Below are positions 17,256-26,617 of a stretch of 37,338 nt of DNA, one piece after another. This stretch comes from Chloroflexota bacterium (GTDB lineage: Bacteria > Chloroflexota > UBA6077 > FW602-bin22 > CADDYW01): contig CADDYW010000038.1 in NCBI GenBank assembly GCA_902810745.1, forward strand, positions 1 to 37,338, written 5' to 3'. Positions within the stretch are counted from its first letter, which is position 1; every line of letters begins with the position of its first letter. The position numbers and the translations under genes are program-made. The notes under the pieces are model-generated. The model was not told the origin of the DNA. It made no database searches and saw nothing but the letters and a program-made list of their open reading frames with translations.

Positions 17256-19988
17256 ATGCCGGTCATTTTGATCGATAACCAGCGTTTCGAAGTCGAGCCT
17301 GGACACAACCTCCTCCAGGCGTGTCTCTCGCTCGGTTTCAATCTCCCCTACTTCTGCTGGCATCCGGCGCTGAACTCCGTCGGCGCTTGCCGCCAGTGCG
17401 CAGTCAAGCAGTTCCGAGACGAAAAGGATACGCGCGGTCGACTGGTCATGGCCTGCATGACGCCCGCGGAGGATGGAACCCGGATCTCGATCGAGGACCC
17501 CGAGGCGCGTGCGTTTCGCTCGTGTATCACCGAATGGATGATGATCAACCATCCCCACGATTGCCCGGTCTGCGACGAGGGCGGCGAATGCCACCTGCAG
17601 GACATGGTGGTGATGACCGGCCACAGCTATCGTCGTTACCGCGGCCACAAACGAACGTTCTGGAACCAGGATCTCGGCCCCTTCGTCAATCACGAGATGA
17701 ACCGCTGCATTCAGTGCTATCGTTGCGTGCGCTTCTATCGCGACTACGCTGGCGGACGTGACTTCGACGCGTACCGGCTGCGCAACCAGGTCTACTTCGG
17801 CCGTCAGACTGATGGCACGCTGGAAAGTGAGTTCAGCGGCAATCTGGTCGAGATCTGCCCCACCGGCGTATTCACCGACAAGTCGTTCAAGTCGCACTAT
17901 ACTCGGAAGTGGGATCTGCAGACGGCGCCGTCGATCTGCGTTCACTGTGCCCTCGGCTGCAACACGATCCCCGGCGAGCGATACGGCGTGCTCCGCCGCA
18001 TCCGCAACCGCTACCACGGAGATATCAACGGGTATTTCCTGTGCGATCGCGGGCGATACGGCTATGAGTTCGTGAATAGCGATCGCCGCATTCGATCGCC
18101 ACTCATGCGATCACGTCCGAACGACCCGCCGGATACAGCACGCAAAGATACGGCTCTCGGCCAGATTGGGCAGATGCTCTCGAGCGACGCGAAGGTGATC
18201 GGGATCGGGTCGCCCCGCGCGTCGCTCGAGGCCAATTACGCGCTTTGGACGCTCGTGGGACCGGAGCGCTTCTACCTCGGGGTGTCCGACGCGGAGCACC
18301 GAGCTATCACGACCGTCCTGGAGATGCTGCGAAATGGCCCCGCGCGAACGCCAACGCTGCAGGAGGCCTCTCTCGCCGATGCGGTCCTCATCCTGGGCGA
18401 GGATGTGACTAACGTCGCGCCCATGCTCGCGCTGGCCCTGCGTCAGTCGGTCCGCCGGCAACCCATGGAGATCGCGCACAAGCTGAGAATCTCCGAGTGG
18501 GACGACCAGAACGTCCGCGAGGTCGTCCAGGACGTGAAGGGCCCGTTGTTCATCGCCTCGCTCTGCGCCACGCGGCTGGACGACGTTGCGACCGAGACGT
18601 ACCACGCGGCCCCGGCAGATCTCGCCCGCCTGGCGCTTGCCGTCGCCGGGATACTGCGCGGCGACGAAGGCTCGATTCCGGACCTGCCGGACACTGCAGG
18701 CTCGCTCGCCGGGCGAATCGCGTCGGCGCTTCGAGGCGCAAAGCGTCCGCTCGTCGTCTCGGGCACAAGCCTGCTCAGCGAGGAGATTATTCGAGCGGCG
18801 GCGGCCGTGGCGTGGGCGTTGTGTCGGCAAGGGTCTGACGCACGGCTCGGTTACACCGTGCCCGAGTGCAACAGCCTCGGCCTCGCCCTGATCGGCGGCG
18901 GCAGCCTCGACGACGCCTTCCGCGCTGTGCAGGATGGGACCGCCGACACGGTGGTCATCCTCGAGAACGATCTCTACCGCCGCGCGACCTCGGCTGCGGT
19001 GAACCAGCTCTTCGAGAGTGCAAAACACGTCATCGTGATTGATAGTCTGGCGACCCCGACCACCGGGAAGGCCGACGTCGTCCTGCCAGCGGCGACCTTC
19101 GCCGAGGGCGACGGTACACTGGTCAACAACGAAGGACGGGCGCAGCGATTCTATCAAGTCTTCGTGCCGAGCGGTGAGATCCAGGAAAGCTGGCGCTGGC
19201 TTCGCGACGTACGGGCTGCATCCGGGCGGGGTACGAGCGACGTCTGGCAGAATCTCGACGACATCACCACGGCGATGAGCCGCGACCTGCCGATCCTCAG
19301 CCTCGTTACCGAGATCGCACCGCCCGCGACCTTCCGGATCGATGGCGAGAAGATACCGCGGCAGCCAGCGCGATTCAGCGGCCGTACCGCCATGCACGCG
19401 AATGTCAGCGTGCACGAGCCGAAGCCACCGGACGACCCCGACTCGGCGCTCGCCTTCTCGATGGAAGGATATCCCGGTCAGCCACCGCCGCCACTGATTC
19501 CCCGGTTCTGGGCTCCCGGCTGGAACTCGATTCAGTCGTTGAACAAGTTCCAGGAGGAGGTGGGTGGTCCGCTGCGCGGCGGGAATCCGGGGCGCCGCCT
19601 GATCGAGCCGGCGGGCGACACGAAAGAGTTCACGATCGCGGCAGCCCCGCCCTTTTTCGCGCGTCGATCCGGCGAGTGGCTGATCGTTCCGCTCTATCAC
19701 ATCTTCGGTTCGGAGGAGCTGAGTGTCTTGAGTCCGGGCATTGCCAGTCTGACGCCGCGACCCTACATTGGACTGAATCCTGACGACGCCGCCGAAATCG
19801 GCGTCTCGGGAGCCCGCGAAGTCGAGCTCGTCGTCGATGACGTCATCTATCACCTACCGGTGATGCTGATCCCGTCGCTGCCAACCGGTGTCGCCGGGCT
19901 GCCCATGGGTATCCCTGGCGTTCCGTGGGTAGCACTGCCGGGGTGGTATTCTCTCAAACCAGCCCGTCCGGGCGAGCACGTTCCATGA
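17256..19988 (+). CDS. nuoG: NADH-quinone oxidoreductase subunit G
   Basis: This is the large peripheral subunit with the Fe-S chain. The 910-residue protein matches E. coli NuoG (about 908) in length. Visible clusters are [2Fe-2S] N1b with C34, C45, C48 and C67; N5 with a His near 99-101 and C103, C106 and C112; N4 with C151, C154, C157 and C201; and the extra off-path cluster N7 with C228, C231, C235 and C263. N7 is absent from mitochondrial homologues. The rest is a molybdopterin-oxidoreductase-like domain without evidence of a bound cofactor, ending in a molydopterin-dinucleotide-binding-like beta region. ATG 17256 follows GGAGAT. The stop overlaps nuoH as ATGA. Confidence 0.96.
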   Translation: MPVILIDNQRFEVEPGHNLLQACLSLGFNLPYFCWHPALNSVGACRQCAVKQFRDEKDTRGRLVMACMTPAEDGTRISIEDPEARAFRSCITEWMMINHPHDCPVCDEGGECHLQDMVVMTGHSYRRYRGHKRTFWNQDLGPFVNHEMNRCIQCYRCVRFYRDYAGGRDFDAYRLRNQVYFGRQTDGTLESEFSGNLVEICPTGVFTDKSFKSHYTRKWDLQTAPSICVHCALGCNTIPGERYGVLRRIRNRYHGDINGYFLCDRGRYGYEFVNSDRRIRSPLMRSRPNDPPDTARKDTALGQIGQMLSSDAKVIGIGSPRASLEANYALWTLVGPERFYLGVSDAEHRAITTVLEMLRNGPARTPTLQEASLADAVLILGEDVTNVAPMLALALRQSVRRQPMEIAHKLRISEWDDQNVREVVQDVKGPLFIASLCATRLDDVATETYHAAPADLARLALAVAGILRGDEGSIPDLPDTAGSLAGRIASALRGAKRPLVVSGTSLLSEEIIRAAAAVAWALCRQGSDARLGYTVPECNSLGLALIGGGSLDDAFRAVQDGTADTVVILENDLYRRATSAAVNQLFESAKHVIVIDSLATPTTGKADVVLPAATFAEGDGTLVNNEGRAQRFYQVFVPSGEIQESWRWLRDVRAASGRGTSDVWQNLDDITTAMSRDLPILSLVTEIAPPATFRIDGEKIPRQPARFSGRTAMHANVSVHEPKPPDDPDSALAFSMEGYPGQPPPPLIPRFWAPGWNSIQSLNKFQEEVGGPLRGGNPGRRLIEPAGDTKEFTIAAAPPFFARRSGEWLIVPLYHIFGSEELSVLSPGIASLTPRPYIGLNPDDAAEIGVSGAREVELVVDDVIYHLPVMLIPSLPTGVAGLPMGIPGVPWVALPGWYSLKPARPGEHVP

Positions 19989-20947
19989 GCGAGACAGTGC
20001 GGTCCCTTATCATCGTCGTCGGCGTTCTCGTCGTCGCCCTCAGCGTCGCGGCGTGGCTGATCTGGCTCGAGCGGCGGTTGCTCGCCCTCTGGCAGGATCG
20101 CTATGGCCCAAATCGCGTGGGTCCATTCGGGCTCCTCCAGATTCTGGCCGATGTCATCAAGATCTTCAGCAAAGAAGACTGGACACCTCCCTTTGCCGAC
20201 AAGCCGGTGTTTGTCATCGCGCCCGCGATCATCATGGTCACGGTGCTGACGTCGTTCGCCATTATCCCGGTTTCACCTGGAATCGTCGTTGCGAACCTCG
20301 ACGTCGGTGTCCTCTTCTTTCTCGCGATGTCGTCGCTTGGCGTGTACAGTGTTGTCCTGGCAGGCTGGGCGTCGGGGAACAAGTATTCTCTCCTGGGCGG
20401 TTTACGGGCCTGCGCCCAGATGTTCAGCTACGAAGTGTTCATGGGGATTTCGCTGATGGGCGTCGTCATGCTCGCGGGCTCGTTCAATCTCAGCCGCATC
20501 GTCGAAGCGCAGCGACAAATGTGGTTCTGTATTCCTCAGATCCTGGGGCTCATCACCTTCTTCATCGCGGGCGTTGCCGAAACACGGCGTCTACCGTTCG
20601 ACCTGCCTGAATCGGAAAGCGAGCTCGTCGCCGGATTCCACGTGGAGTATTCCGGAATGAAGTTTGGCATGTTTTTCGTCGGCGAATACCTCGGGATCAC
20701 CTTGATCTCGGCAATGGTCGTCACGCTGTTCTTTGGCGGCTGGCTTGGGCCGATTCTGCCGCCGATTATCTGGTTCGCGATCAAAACTGTTCTCGTGATC
20801 TCGATCTTCATCCTGCTCCGTGCATCGCTGCCTCGTCCGCGGTACGATCAGCTCATCGCATTTGGCTGGAAGGTCGTGCTGCCGATTGCCCTGCTGAACC
20901 TCCTGGTTACCGGCGGAGTCATTCTCGCCACGTCCGCCCCGGCCTGA
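19985..20947 (+). CDS. nuoH: NADH-quinone oxidoreductase subunit H
   Basis: This membrane subunit forms the quinone-access channel. The 320-residue, eight-helix protein has the first-loop signature [20 protein letters not shown] at 27-46, with SKEDW after it, and the acidic quinone-chamber loop [20 protein letters not shown]. Length matches E. coli NuoH (325). The frame extends upstream to 19925 inside nuoG, but the ATGA overlap at 19985 fixes the start and implies coupling. It is the last gene of the operon, whereas in the canonical order nuoI would follow. Confidence 0.96.
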   Translation: MSETVRSLIIVVGVLVVALSVAAWLIWLERRLLALWQDRYGPNRVGPFGLLQILADVIKIFSKEDWTPPFADKPVFVIAPAIIMVTVLTSFAIIPVSPGIVVANLDVGVLFFLAMSSLGVYSVVLAGWASGNKYSLLGGLRACAQMFSYEVFMGISLMGVVMLAGSFNLSRIVEAQRQMWFCIPQILGLITFFIAGVAETRRLPFDLPESESELVAGFHVEYSGMKFGMFFVGEYLGITLISAMVVTLFFGGWLGPILPPIIWFAIKTVLVISIFILLRASLPRPRYDQLIAFGWKVVLPIALLNLLVTGGVILATSAPA

Positions 20948-20994
20948 GCCAGGCCACGCGGCCACGTTTCTGAGCCGGAGATGCCTGGACGTAA

Positions 20995-21080
20995 GGGACC
21001 GCGAAATAGCTCAGGTCCTCCTTGCCCACGTCGACCCCGGCGCACTCTCCGGACTTCACAGAGGAACCAGGGCAAGGAGG
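20995..21080 (+). promoter_or_regulatory. Inverted repeats between nuoH and the GH15 gene
   Basis: A perfect 11-bp inverted repeat, CCTCCTTGCCC at 21017-21027 and GGGCAAGGAGG at 21070-21080, encloses 42 bases. A smaller repeat, GGACC (20996-21000) with GGTCC (21014-21018), overlaps its left arm by two bases, so the two hairpins would compete. The right arm contains an AAGGAGG Shine-Dalgarno-like sequence, but no convincing reading frame starts just after it. It lies about 150 bases upstream of the GH15 start. No T-tract follows, so it is not a standard terminator. Confidence 0.3.
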
Positions 21081-21230
21081 TTCTGACGCCAAGCGATCTT
21101 CCCCCTGTCATGACACGCGTGGTCGAGCAAAGGCGTCTCCGGAGGCCCGGGATGCCGAGAGAGATAGCGACCGATGGGATCTGGCGCGCAGTGTGCCGAG
21201 ATTCGCGGTAGAGTGCGGGGGAGCGTTGGG

Positions 21231-23126
21231 ATGAGCTGCCTTCCGTTACGTGACTATGGAATCATCGGGGACAGCCGGTCGGCGGCACTGGTCTCTCTGG
21301 ATGGCTCGATCGACTGGTGGTGCGTTCCTCACTTCGACAGCGCGTCTATGTTTGGCCGTCTGCTGGATCAGGAGCGTGGGGGCTTCTTCAGCATTCGTCC
21401 AGCTGCCGCCTTCCGTGCGCACCGCCGCTATCTCGGACCGACGAACATCCTGGTGACGACTTTCACAACGCCCGATGGCACGGCCGAGCTGACGGATCTG
21501 ATGCCCGCTCTGACCGAGGAGCAGAAACGGCGCCGCCTGATGCCTTATCGGGAGATGATTCGCCGGCTCGAAGGGACGGCTGGAGCCGTATCCTTTGCTA
21601 TCACCTTCGCGCCACGCTTCGATTATGGAGAGATCGTCCCCCGCCTCGAGTCACGCGGTCCCTATGACGTTCGTGCGCAGGTCGGCCATCGCCTGGTGCA
21701 CGTGCGTTCGGATGTGCCACTGGCGGTCGAGGGCTGCCGGGCCTCCTGCCGCCTCACGATTCGGCCCGGCGAGCACCACGATATTGTCGTCGCCTACAGC
21801 GAGGATGCTCCGAGCGTCTATCCCTGCCTGGGCACGGATCTGGATGAGGTCATCACGCTCTCCCGCGAGTTCTGGCAGAGGTGGTCGGCTCAGTGCGGTT
21901 ACGATGGCCCGTACGCCCAGGCTGTGCTGCGGAGCGCCCTCGTCCTCAAGCTCCTTGCCTATGCTCCGTCGGGTGCAATTGTCGCGGCGCCTACGACCTC
22001 GCTGCCGGAGAACCTGGGCGGCGTGCGAAACTGGGACTACCGTTACTGCTGGCTACGCGACGCGTCGATGATGGTTCGCGTGCTCTGTGACCTCGGCTTC
22101 CACCGTGAGAGCCATGCCTTTGGCCAGTGGCTCCTCCACGCGACTGCGCTGACCCATCCGGCCCTGCAGATCGTCTATACGCCGTTCGGCAACGCGCGCA
22201 TCCCCGAGCGGGTCCTCGTGTTCCTGTCGGGATACTGCGGTTCCCGCCCGGTCCGGGTGGGGAACGCGGCCGACGACCAGCTTCAGCTCGACGTCTACGG
22301 CGAGGTCTTTGGCGCGCTCGAGCACCTCTATCGGGAGCTCGGCACGATTGACGACGATACCCGTCGCCTCCTCGTCAACGCCGCCGATCTCGTGGCGCGA
22401 ATCTGGAAAGAGCCGGACGAGGGGATCTGGGAGCCACGCTCCGGACGGCAGCAGAACGTCTACTCGAAGGTGATGTGCTGGGCCGCGCTCGATCGAGCGA
22501 TTCGGATCGCTCGATCCGCGGGCATTCGGGCGGATCTCGACCGCTGGGAGCGGACCAAATCGGAGATCCAGTCGACGGTGCTCCGGGATGGTTTCAACGC
22601 GCGGCTGGGGAGCTTCGTGCGCGTGCTTGGCGGAGATCAGGTCGACGCGAGTCTCCTGCGGCTTCCCTTTGTCGGCTTCCTCCCGGGCGACGATCCGCGG
22701 GTACTCGGGACGATGGCGGTGATTCGGCGGACCCTGGGACGGGGAGACCTGCTCTACCGCTACCTTGACGTCGACGACGGGTTACCGGGACGGGAGGGCG
22801 CCTTCGTGGCGTGCAGCTTCTGGCTCGTCGCGAGTCTCGCCATGGCGGGGCAGCTGGACGAAGCGCACGCTCTCTTCCAACGCCTGCTCGCGCGGGCCAA
22901 CGACCTGGGCCTGTATTCGGAAGAGATCGATCCCGATTCTGGTCGCTTCCTCGGCAACTTCCCCCAGGGATTGACCCACCTCTCGCTGATCAACGCCGCG
23001 CTGATTCTGCGGCGGGCCGAAACGCGATCTACCCCGATGGCTGCAGGCGGTAGAACGTTCCGAGGATCAACCCGTAGAGAAAATGCGCCACGAGGGTTGC
23101 CAACGGAGTCTGGTAACCATAGTTGA
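21231..23126 (+). CDS. Glycoside hydrolase family 15 (glucoamylase/trehalase-like)
   Basis: This is a cytoplasmic GH15 enzyme that probably releases glucose from an alpha-linked glucan or trehalose; the sequence does not show which. The 631-residue protein starts with the family's bacterial N-terminal beta domain (DYGIIGDSRSAALVSLDGSI, near 7-26). The (alpha/alpha)6 barrel contains YRYCWLRDASMMVR near 270. The presumed catalytic acid is E401 in WEPRSGRQ and the presumed base is E564 in YSEEIDPDSG. There is no signal peptide. ATG 21231 follows GGGGAG; the frame is open back to 21174. The last 30 or so residues, after LINAALILRRAE, are basic and not typical, and their codons overlap the end of the convergent membrane-protein gene. 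Confidence 0.9.
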   Translation: MSCLPLRDYGIIGDSRSAALVSLDGSIDWWCVPHFDSASMFGRLLDQERGGFFSIRPAAAFRAHRRYLGPTNILVTTFTTPDGTAELTDLMPALTEEQKRRRLMPYREMIRRLEGTAGAVSFAITFAPRFDYGEIVPRLESRGPYDVRAQVGHRLVHVRSDVPLAVEGCRASCRLTIRPGEHHDIVVAYSEDAPSVYPCLGTDLDEVITLSREFWQRWSAQCGYDGPYAQAVLRSALVLKLLAYAPSGAIVAAPTTSLPENLGGVRNWDYRYCWLRDASMMVRVLCDLGFHRESHAFGQWLLHATALTHPALQIVYTPFGNARIPERVLVFLSGYCGSRPVRVGNAADDQLQLDVYGEVFGALEHLYRELGTIDDDTRRLLVNAADLVARIWKEPDEGIWEPRSGRQQNVYSKVMCWAALDRAIRIARSAGIRADLDRWERTKSEIQSTVLRDGFNARLGSFVRVLGGDQVDASLLRLPFVGFLPGDDPRVLGTMAVIRRTLGRGDLLYRYLDVDDGLPGREGAFVACSFWLVASLAMAGQLDEAHALFQRLLARANDLGLYSEEIDPDSGRFLGNFPQGLTHLSLINAALILRRAETRSTPMAAGGRTFRGSTRRENAPRGLPTESGNHS

Positions 23127-23514
23127 GGCCCAGGAAGCCCGGAGGCTCGAGCTGGCGGGTCGGCTCGGGGCCCGCGAAGTCGGAGACCATCCGCGGGTGT
23201 AGACCGGGCAGGAGAGGCAGGAGGACGGTCAGCACGAACGTGCCCTGAAATAGTCCCATCGCCGCGCCCAGCCACGGGCGCGACCGACCCAGCGCGTCAA
23301 AGTAGAGGGCGTAGATGCTGGCGAAGAGCCAGCCCGTAATCACGTGCATGGCGAAGCCGACGATCTTCGCGCGATCCCGATTCGGCGTGACCATCGTGCC
23401 GAGCATGAAGGGAATGTCCATCCGTGTGAGGCCGAGCCCTCGACTGCCACTCAGGAGCGTCGTCAGAGTGAGAGTTGCGGCGAAGCCCCAGAGGAGAATG
23501 CCGTGACGATCCAT
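23029..23514 (-). CDS. Small integral membrane protein of unknown function
   Basis: The 161-residue protein has four predicted transmembrane segments, at about 5-23, 50-75, 81-103 and 138-156. Between the third and fourth is a loop of 35 or so residues rich in Pro and Gly (LHPRMVSDFAGPEP, then GFLGLNYGYQTP). The first loop contains LTRMDIPFMLGTMVTPNRDR, a pattern I recall in uncharacterised membrane proteins of Chloroflexota and Actinobacteria, but I cannot name a family with certainty. No charged residues suggest a transporter mechanism. The start at 23514 has GAGGG directly against the ATG, which is too close for an ideal ribosome-binding site. Its 3' end overlaps the GH15 gene by 98 bp, tail to tail. 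Confidence 0.75.
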   Translation of the reverse strand: MDRHGILLWGFAATLTLTTLLSGSRGLGLTRMDIPFMLGTMVTPNRDRAKIVGFAMHVITGWLFASIYALYFDALGRSRPWLGAAMGLFQGTFVLTVLLPLLPGLHPRMVSDFAGPEPTRQLEPPGFLGLNYGYQTPLATLVAHFLYGLILGTFYRLQPSG

Positions 23515-24305
23515 CCCTCACGTCCGTGCCACGTCTCCGTACTGCCAGACCAGGTCGGTACAAGATGCACGCCACGAACCGGAAGTCGGGCGGAACGCAG
23601 CCAATCGGAATGGATCCCCGGGTGAGGCGGCTGGTCGTCCAGCCAGGCCCTCCCTTCAGCGGCGTGTTGCTGCTCCCGAGCGACTGGCGAGCCAGGTGCC
23701 CGCGGGCCGCAATGGAACGCGGGCGAGCGTGGAGACGCCGTCGGTGCTGGATGCCGGGGCCGCTTCAGCGGCGGTCACGATTGCGCGCCCTGACCTGAAC
23801 GGCCCGATCTGACGCTTACCGCGCTCCCTTCGGTTAGCCTCCCAAATCCCAGGCGACGGCCGCACCGTGCGGTCGAATGGAACGGCGATCCGCCGCCCTT
23901 GACCGAACAGGTAGCTCCTGGAGCGGAGGTACGGCACCCTCGGCGCGATTGGCTTCAGGATCCGCTTCACTCCAGACTCGCGCCGGTCGAAGTCGTAGCA
24001 GATGGCAACGCGATCGGCGCGAATAGCGGCGAAGAGCTCGAGAGTGGCCAGGAACCGGCGGCGCTACTCGGAAGGCCGGGGGCGCGGCTGCCTTTTTCAG
24101 CGGTGGATACGAACAGTATAATGGCCGGAGCAGCGTCGGCTGCTACGGTCAAGCAGGAACGGCAGCTCGAGGCGGGGCTGGGAAGGGGAGAGGACGGTGC
24201 TTGACGTCAGACTCGCGCGGGTTTTCGCCAGCGGGCCAGAGGCAGGAAGGGCCGGGCGGCGATGGCCGGGCGCAGGGTCGGTTGCGCCGCAGGTCGGGTG
24301 AGATC
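23515..24305. other. Gene-free gap upstream of the PEP mutase-family gene
   Basis: About 790 bases carry only short frames with no recognisable domain on either strand. Near the right end, a TATAAT at 24117-24122 offers a promoter for the downstream gene. I see no RNA gene, terminator or repeat. Confidence 0.45.
24094..24122 (+). promoter_or_regulatory. Candidate sigma-70-type promoter for the PEP mutase-family gene
   Basis: A perfect TATAAT at 24117-24122 lies 17 bp after TTTTCA (24094-24099; four of six matches to TTGACA). In such GC-rich DNA a perfect -10 box is uncommon. The leader before the ATG at 24306 would be about 175 bases. Confidence 0.4.
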
Positions 24306-25082
24306 ATGACCAGCAGAGAGCAGCTCGCGACGAAAGCGCAGGTCTTTCACAGCTTGCACGCCGGTCCCGGGATCCTGGTGATGGCGAACGCGTGGGACGC
24401 GGCGAGCGCGCAACGTTTCGAGGCGGCGGGCTTCTCCGCGGTTGCGACGACGAGTGGAGGCGTCGCGCGCGCCCTGGGTTACGCGGACCACGAGGCAGCC
24501 CCGGTCGAGGAGATGCTCGCTGCCGCTGCCCGGATCGTCCGTGCCGTCTCGGTGCCGGTCACCGTCGACTTCGAGGCGGGCTATGGCTTGCCTCCATCGG
24601 AGATCGCCCGGCGGCTGATCGAGATCGGCGCGGTCGGCTTGAACCTCGAGGATACGGATCACCACGGGACATCGGGGCTGATCCCGGTCGAGGTGCAGGC
24701 GGAGCGCCTCGCGGCGGTGAAGCGCGAAGCACGCGCCATGGGCGTCGATCTGTTCCTCAATGCCAGGGTAGACGTATTCCTTCGGCGCGAAGGCAGCGAG
24801 GAATCAAAGCTGGCTGAAGGTCTGCAGCGTGCCCGTCGTTACCGCGAGGCGGGAGCAGATTGCATCTACCCCATCGGTCTCAGCGACCCCACGGCTATCC
24901 GTGCCCTGGTCGCTGCAGGCCAGGTGGTCAATGTCACGGTTCGGCGAGGCGGGCCACTCTCGGTGGCAGGCGCGGCGCAGGCAGGCGCTCGGCGGGTGAC
25001 CTACGCAACGAGTATCTTCCGCGAGGTGATGGCCGCTCTCGACCAGATCGCGACAGACATTCGCGCATCCATTCCGACCTGA
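24306..25082 (+). CDS. Isocitrate lyase/PEP mutase superfamily protein
   Basis: The 258-residue single-domain (beta/alpha)8 enzyme belongs to the carbon-carbon or carbon-phosphorus lyase branch around 2-methylisocitrate lyase, oxaloacetate hydrolase and PEP mutase. Visible landmarks are MANAWDAASAQRFE at 26-39, the metal-binding DFEAGYG (D88, E90), NLEDT (E115) and NARVDVFL. The KxCGH motif that true isocitrate lyases use as base is absent, so isocitrate lyase activity is unlikely; the substrate cannot be told. ATG 24306 follows GGGTGAG; the frame is open to 24201 without a better start. It stands alone between a gene-free gap and the Ada/MGMT gene. Confidence 0.85.
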   Translation: MTSREQLATKAQVFHSLHAGPGILVMANAWDAASAQRFEAAGFSAVATTSGGVARALGYADHEAAPVEEMLAAAARIVRAVSVPVTVDFEAGYGLPPSEIARRLIEIGAVGLNLEDTDHHGTSGLIPVEVQAERLAAVKREARAMGVDLFLNARVDVFLRREGSEESKLAEGLQRARRYREAGADCIYPIGLSDPTAIRALVAAGQVVNVTVRRGGPLSVAGAAQAGARRVTYATSIFREVMAALDQIATDIRASIPT

Positions 25083-25248
25083 CTCTTCTGGTGCACGATC
25101 GGGGCTCCCTGTACGGGTTGCTCCGCCGCCCGCGAAGACGTGAAAAGGGTCCGGGTACCCTGGATCGCGGTTGCGGCCGAAAAAGCTGTTCCTGACGACC
25201 GTCGACCCCCTCGACGTCGCGGGGCCATCTCAGAAAGGGGACGGGACC

Positions 25249-25956
25249 ATGTCCGGCGAAGTGAGCTCAACCACGATCATTATCGGCTGCCGCACGACCC
25301 GCATCTACTGTCGTCCCGACTGCCCGGCCGGTCGGCGCGTCAAGCCAGAGAACCGTGTCCAGTTTCAGTCCCGTGAAGATGCCCTGGCCCAGGGATACCG
25401 CGCGTGTAAGATCTGCAAGCCAGATGGTCCGCACCCGCAGATCGAGACGTTGCTGGTAGAGCACTACGCCAGCCCTCTCGGGACATACGTCATCATCGCA
25501 TCGCCGCGTGGCATCGTCTGCATCGAGCCAGAGGATCAAGTCCAGGCCTGCCTTGCCCGATGGGAGAAGGCCGGTGTGCAGCTTGAGCACGGCCGCAATC
25601 AGCACACCGAAACTATGGCCCGGGAGCTGGACGCCTATTTCCGCGGGGACCTGCGACAGTTCAGCGCTCCCCTGGATCTGAGGGGAACGCCTTTCCAGCG
25701 CCAGGTTTGGGACGCGCTCTGTCGCATACCCTATGGAAAGACCCTCACGTATGGTGAGCTCGCGTCCTCGATCGGCCGCCCGGAGGCGGCGCGCGCCGTG
25801 GGGCACGCCGTCGGAAGCAACCCCGTCTCCATCGCCGTGCCGTGCCATCGGGTCGTCGGGGCAGACGGAAGCCTCACCGGCTACGGTGGCGGGCTCCCCC
25901 GGAAAGAGGCCCTGCTCCGGCTGGAAGGCGCCGATGGGTTCCGAGGCGGACGGTGA
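25249..25956 (+). CDS. Ada zinc domain fused to O6-alkylguanine-DNA methyltransferase
   Basis: This suicide DNA-repair protein combines two parts of E. coli Ada but lacks the AraC-type DNA-binding domain between them. Residues 13-59 are a shortened Ada metal-binding domain with C21, C25, C53 and C56 (TRIYCRPDCPAGRR and RACKICKPD); C21 corresponds to Cys38, which in Ada accepts methyl groups from phosphotriesters. Residues about 70-230 are a complete MGMT domain, with PCHRVVG (acceptor C199) and LTYGELASSIGRPEAARAVG. The 235-residue length supports the direct fusion. ATG 25249 follows AAAGGGGA; the open frame upstream to 25171 does not restore the missing first part of the Ada domain. It is convergent with the DUF488 gene. 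Confidence 0.9.
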   Translation: MSGEVSSTTIIIGCRTTRIYCRPDCPAGRRVKPENRVQFQSREDALAQGYRACKICKPDGPHPQIETLLVEHYASPLGTYVIIASPRGIVCIEPEDQVQACLARWEKAGVQLEHGRNQHTETMARELDAYFRGDLRQFSAPLDLRGTPFQRQVWDALCRIPYGKTLTYGELASSIGRPEAARAVGHAVGSNPVSIAVPCHRVVGADGSLTGYGGGLPRKEALLRLEGADGFRGGR

Positions 25957-26062
25957 GCGTCTACGCCGGTCCGAAGGGAGACAAACCCGGGCCGCGGGAT
26001 CAGCCACCTGGCGCAGTGCCTTCTACCTGGCGGGGTACCCCGCTCGAAACGTGCTCACGTGA

Positions 26063-26617
26063 TCATTCCCGAGCCGGCGTGCCCGCCGCTTCCCCGGGGT
26101 AGGTGACCCGCTCGCCCTCCACGTGCGCGAACGGCGTGAGCTGGTGCGAGGAGACGCGCCGCTTGCTCTGGATCTCCTGGACGACGATCCCGCGCACGAA
26201 TAAGGCGTCGGCGATCAGTGAGCGGTGGCAGCGCCAGGGCACCGCCTCGGCGCACATGATCGCCACCGGGCCAGATGCAGCGAGCGCGAGCAGCTCGGCG
26301 ATGCCTGCGGCGAACTCCGTGGTCTGCATGTAGTCGGCGTAGCCCCGGAAGCTGGGATTGCGCCAGGCGGTATTGGGTGAGGCCGGCCCGAGGCCTTTGC
26401 GCCGGCCACCAAGCCGGGGCAGGTGGACGTAACGAATACCCTCCGCCGGGAGCGCCGCTTCAAGCACCTCGCGGTTGAACTGAGGATACGTTCGCGACCG
26501 CGGAAACCTTCGAACGTCGGCGAGGGTGACTATCCCGTACTGGCGCAGCAGATCGACGAGCTCTTCAAACGAGCGCGTGGAGTGGCCAAGAGCGTAGATC
26601 CGTGGATCTGCACGCAC
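26063..26617 (-). CDS. DUF488 family protein
   Basis: The 184-residue protein has the DUF488 pattern. It begins with IYALGHSTRSFEELVDLLRQ, continues with LADVRRFPRSRTYPQFNR, and contains the conserved CAEAVPWRCHRSLIADAL block with its paired cysteines and His-Arg. The biochemical role of the family is not established as far as I know. The GTG start (26617) directly abuts the photolyase stop codon (26618-26620), so the two genes are surely co-transcribed and probably translationally coupled. This hints at a link with DNA repair or light stress, but only by position. The C-terminal tail of about 25 residues is less conserved-looking. Confidence 0.85.
   Translation of the reverse strand: MRADPRIYALGHSTRSFEELVDLLRQYGIVTLADVRRFPRSRTYPQFNREVLEAALPAEGIRYVHLPRLGGRRKGLGPASPNTAWRNPSFRGYADYMQTTEFAAGIAELLALAASGPVAIMCAEAVPWRCHRSLIADALFVRGIVVQEIQSKRRVSSHQLTPFAHVEGERVTYPGEAAGTPARE

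Noticed and set aside
18111..19853. Minus-strand 580-residue frame opposite nuoG (and similar long frames at 9464-10489 and 16671-18017)
   Set aside because: All lie antisense to well-supported nuo genes and show the charged, motif-free composition of high-GC antisense shadows.
24306..25082. True isocitrate lyase (glyoxylate shunt)
   Set aside because: The KxCGH catalytic motif is missing and the protein is far too short for isocitrate lyase.
26030..26043. 14-bp palindrome GCGGGGTACCCCGC between the convergent Ada/MGMT and DUF488 genes as a bidirectional terminator
   Set aside because: There is no T-tract on either side, so intrinsic termination is not supported. It may be chance in GC-rich DNA.
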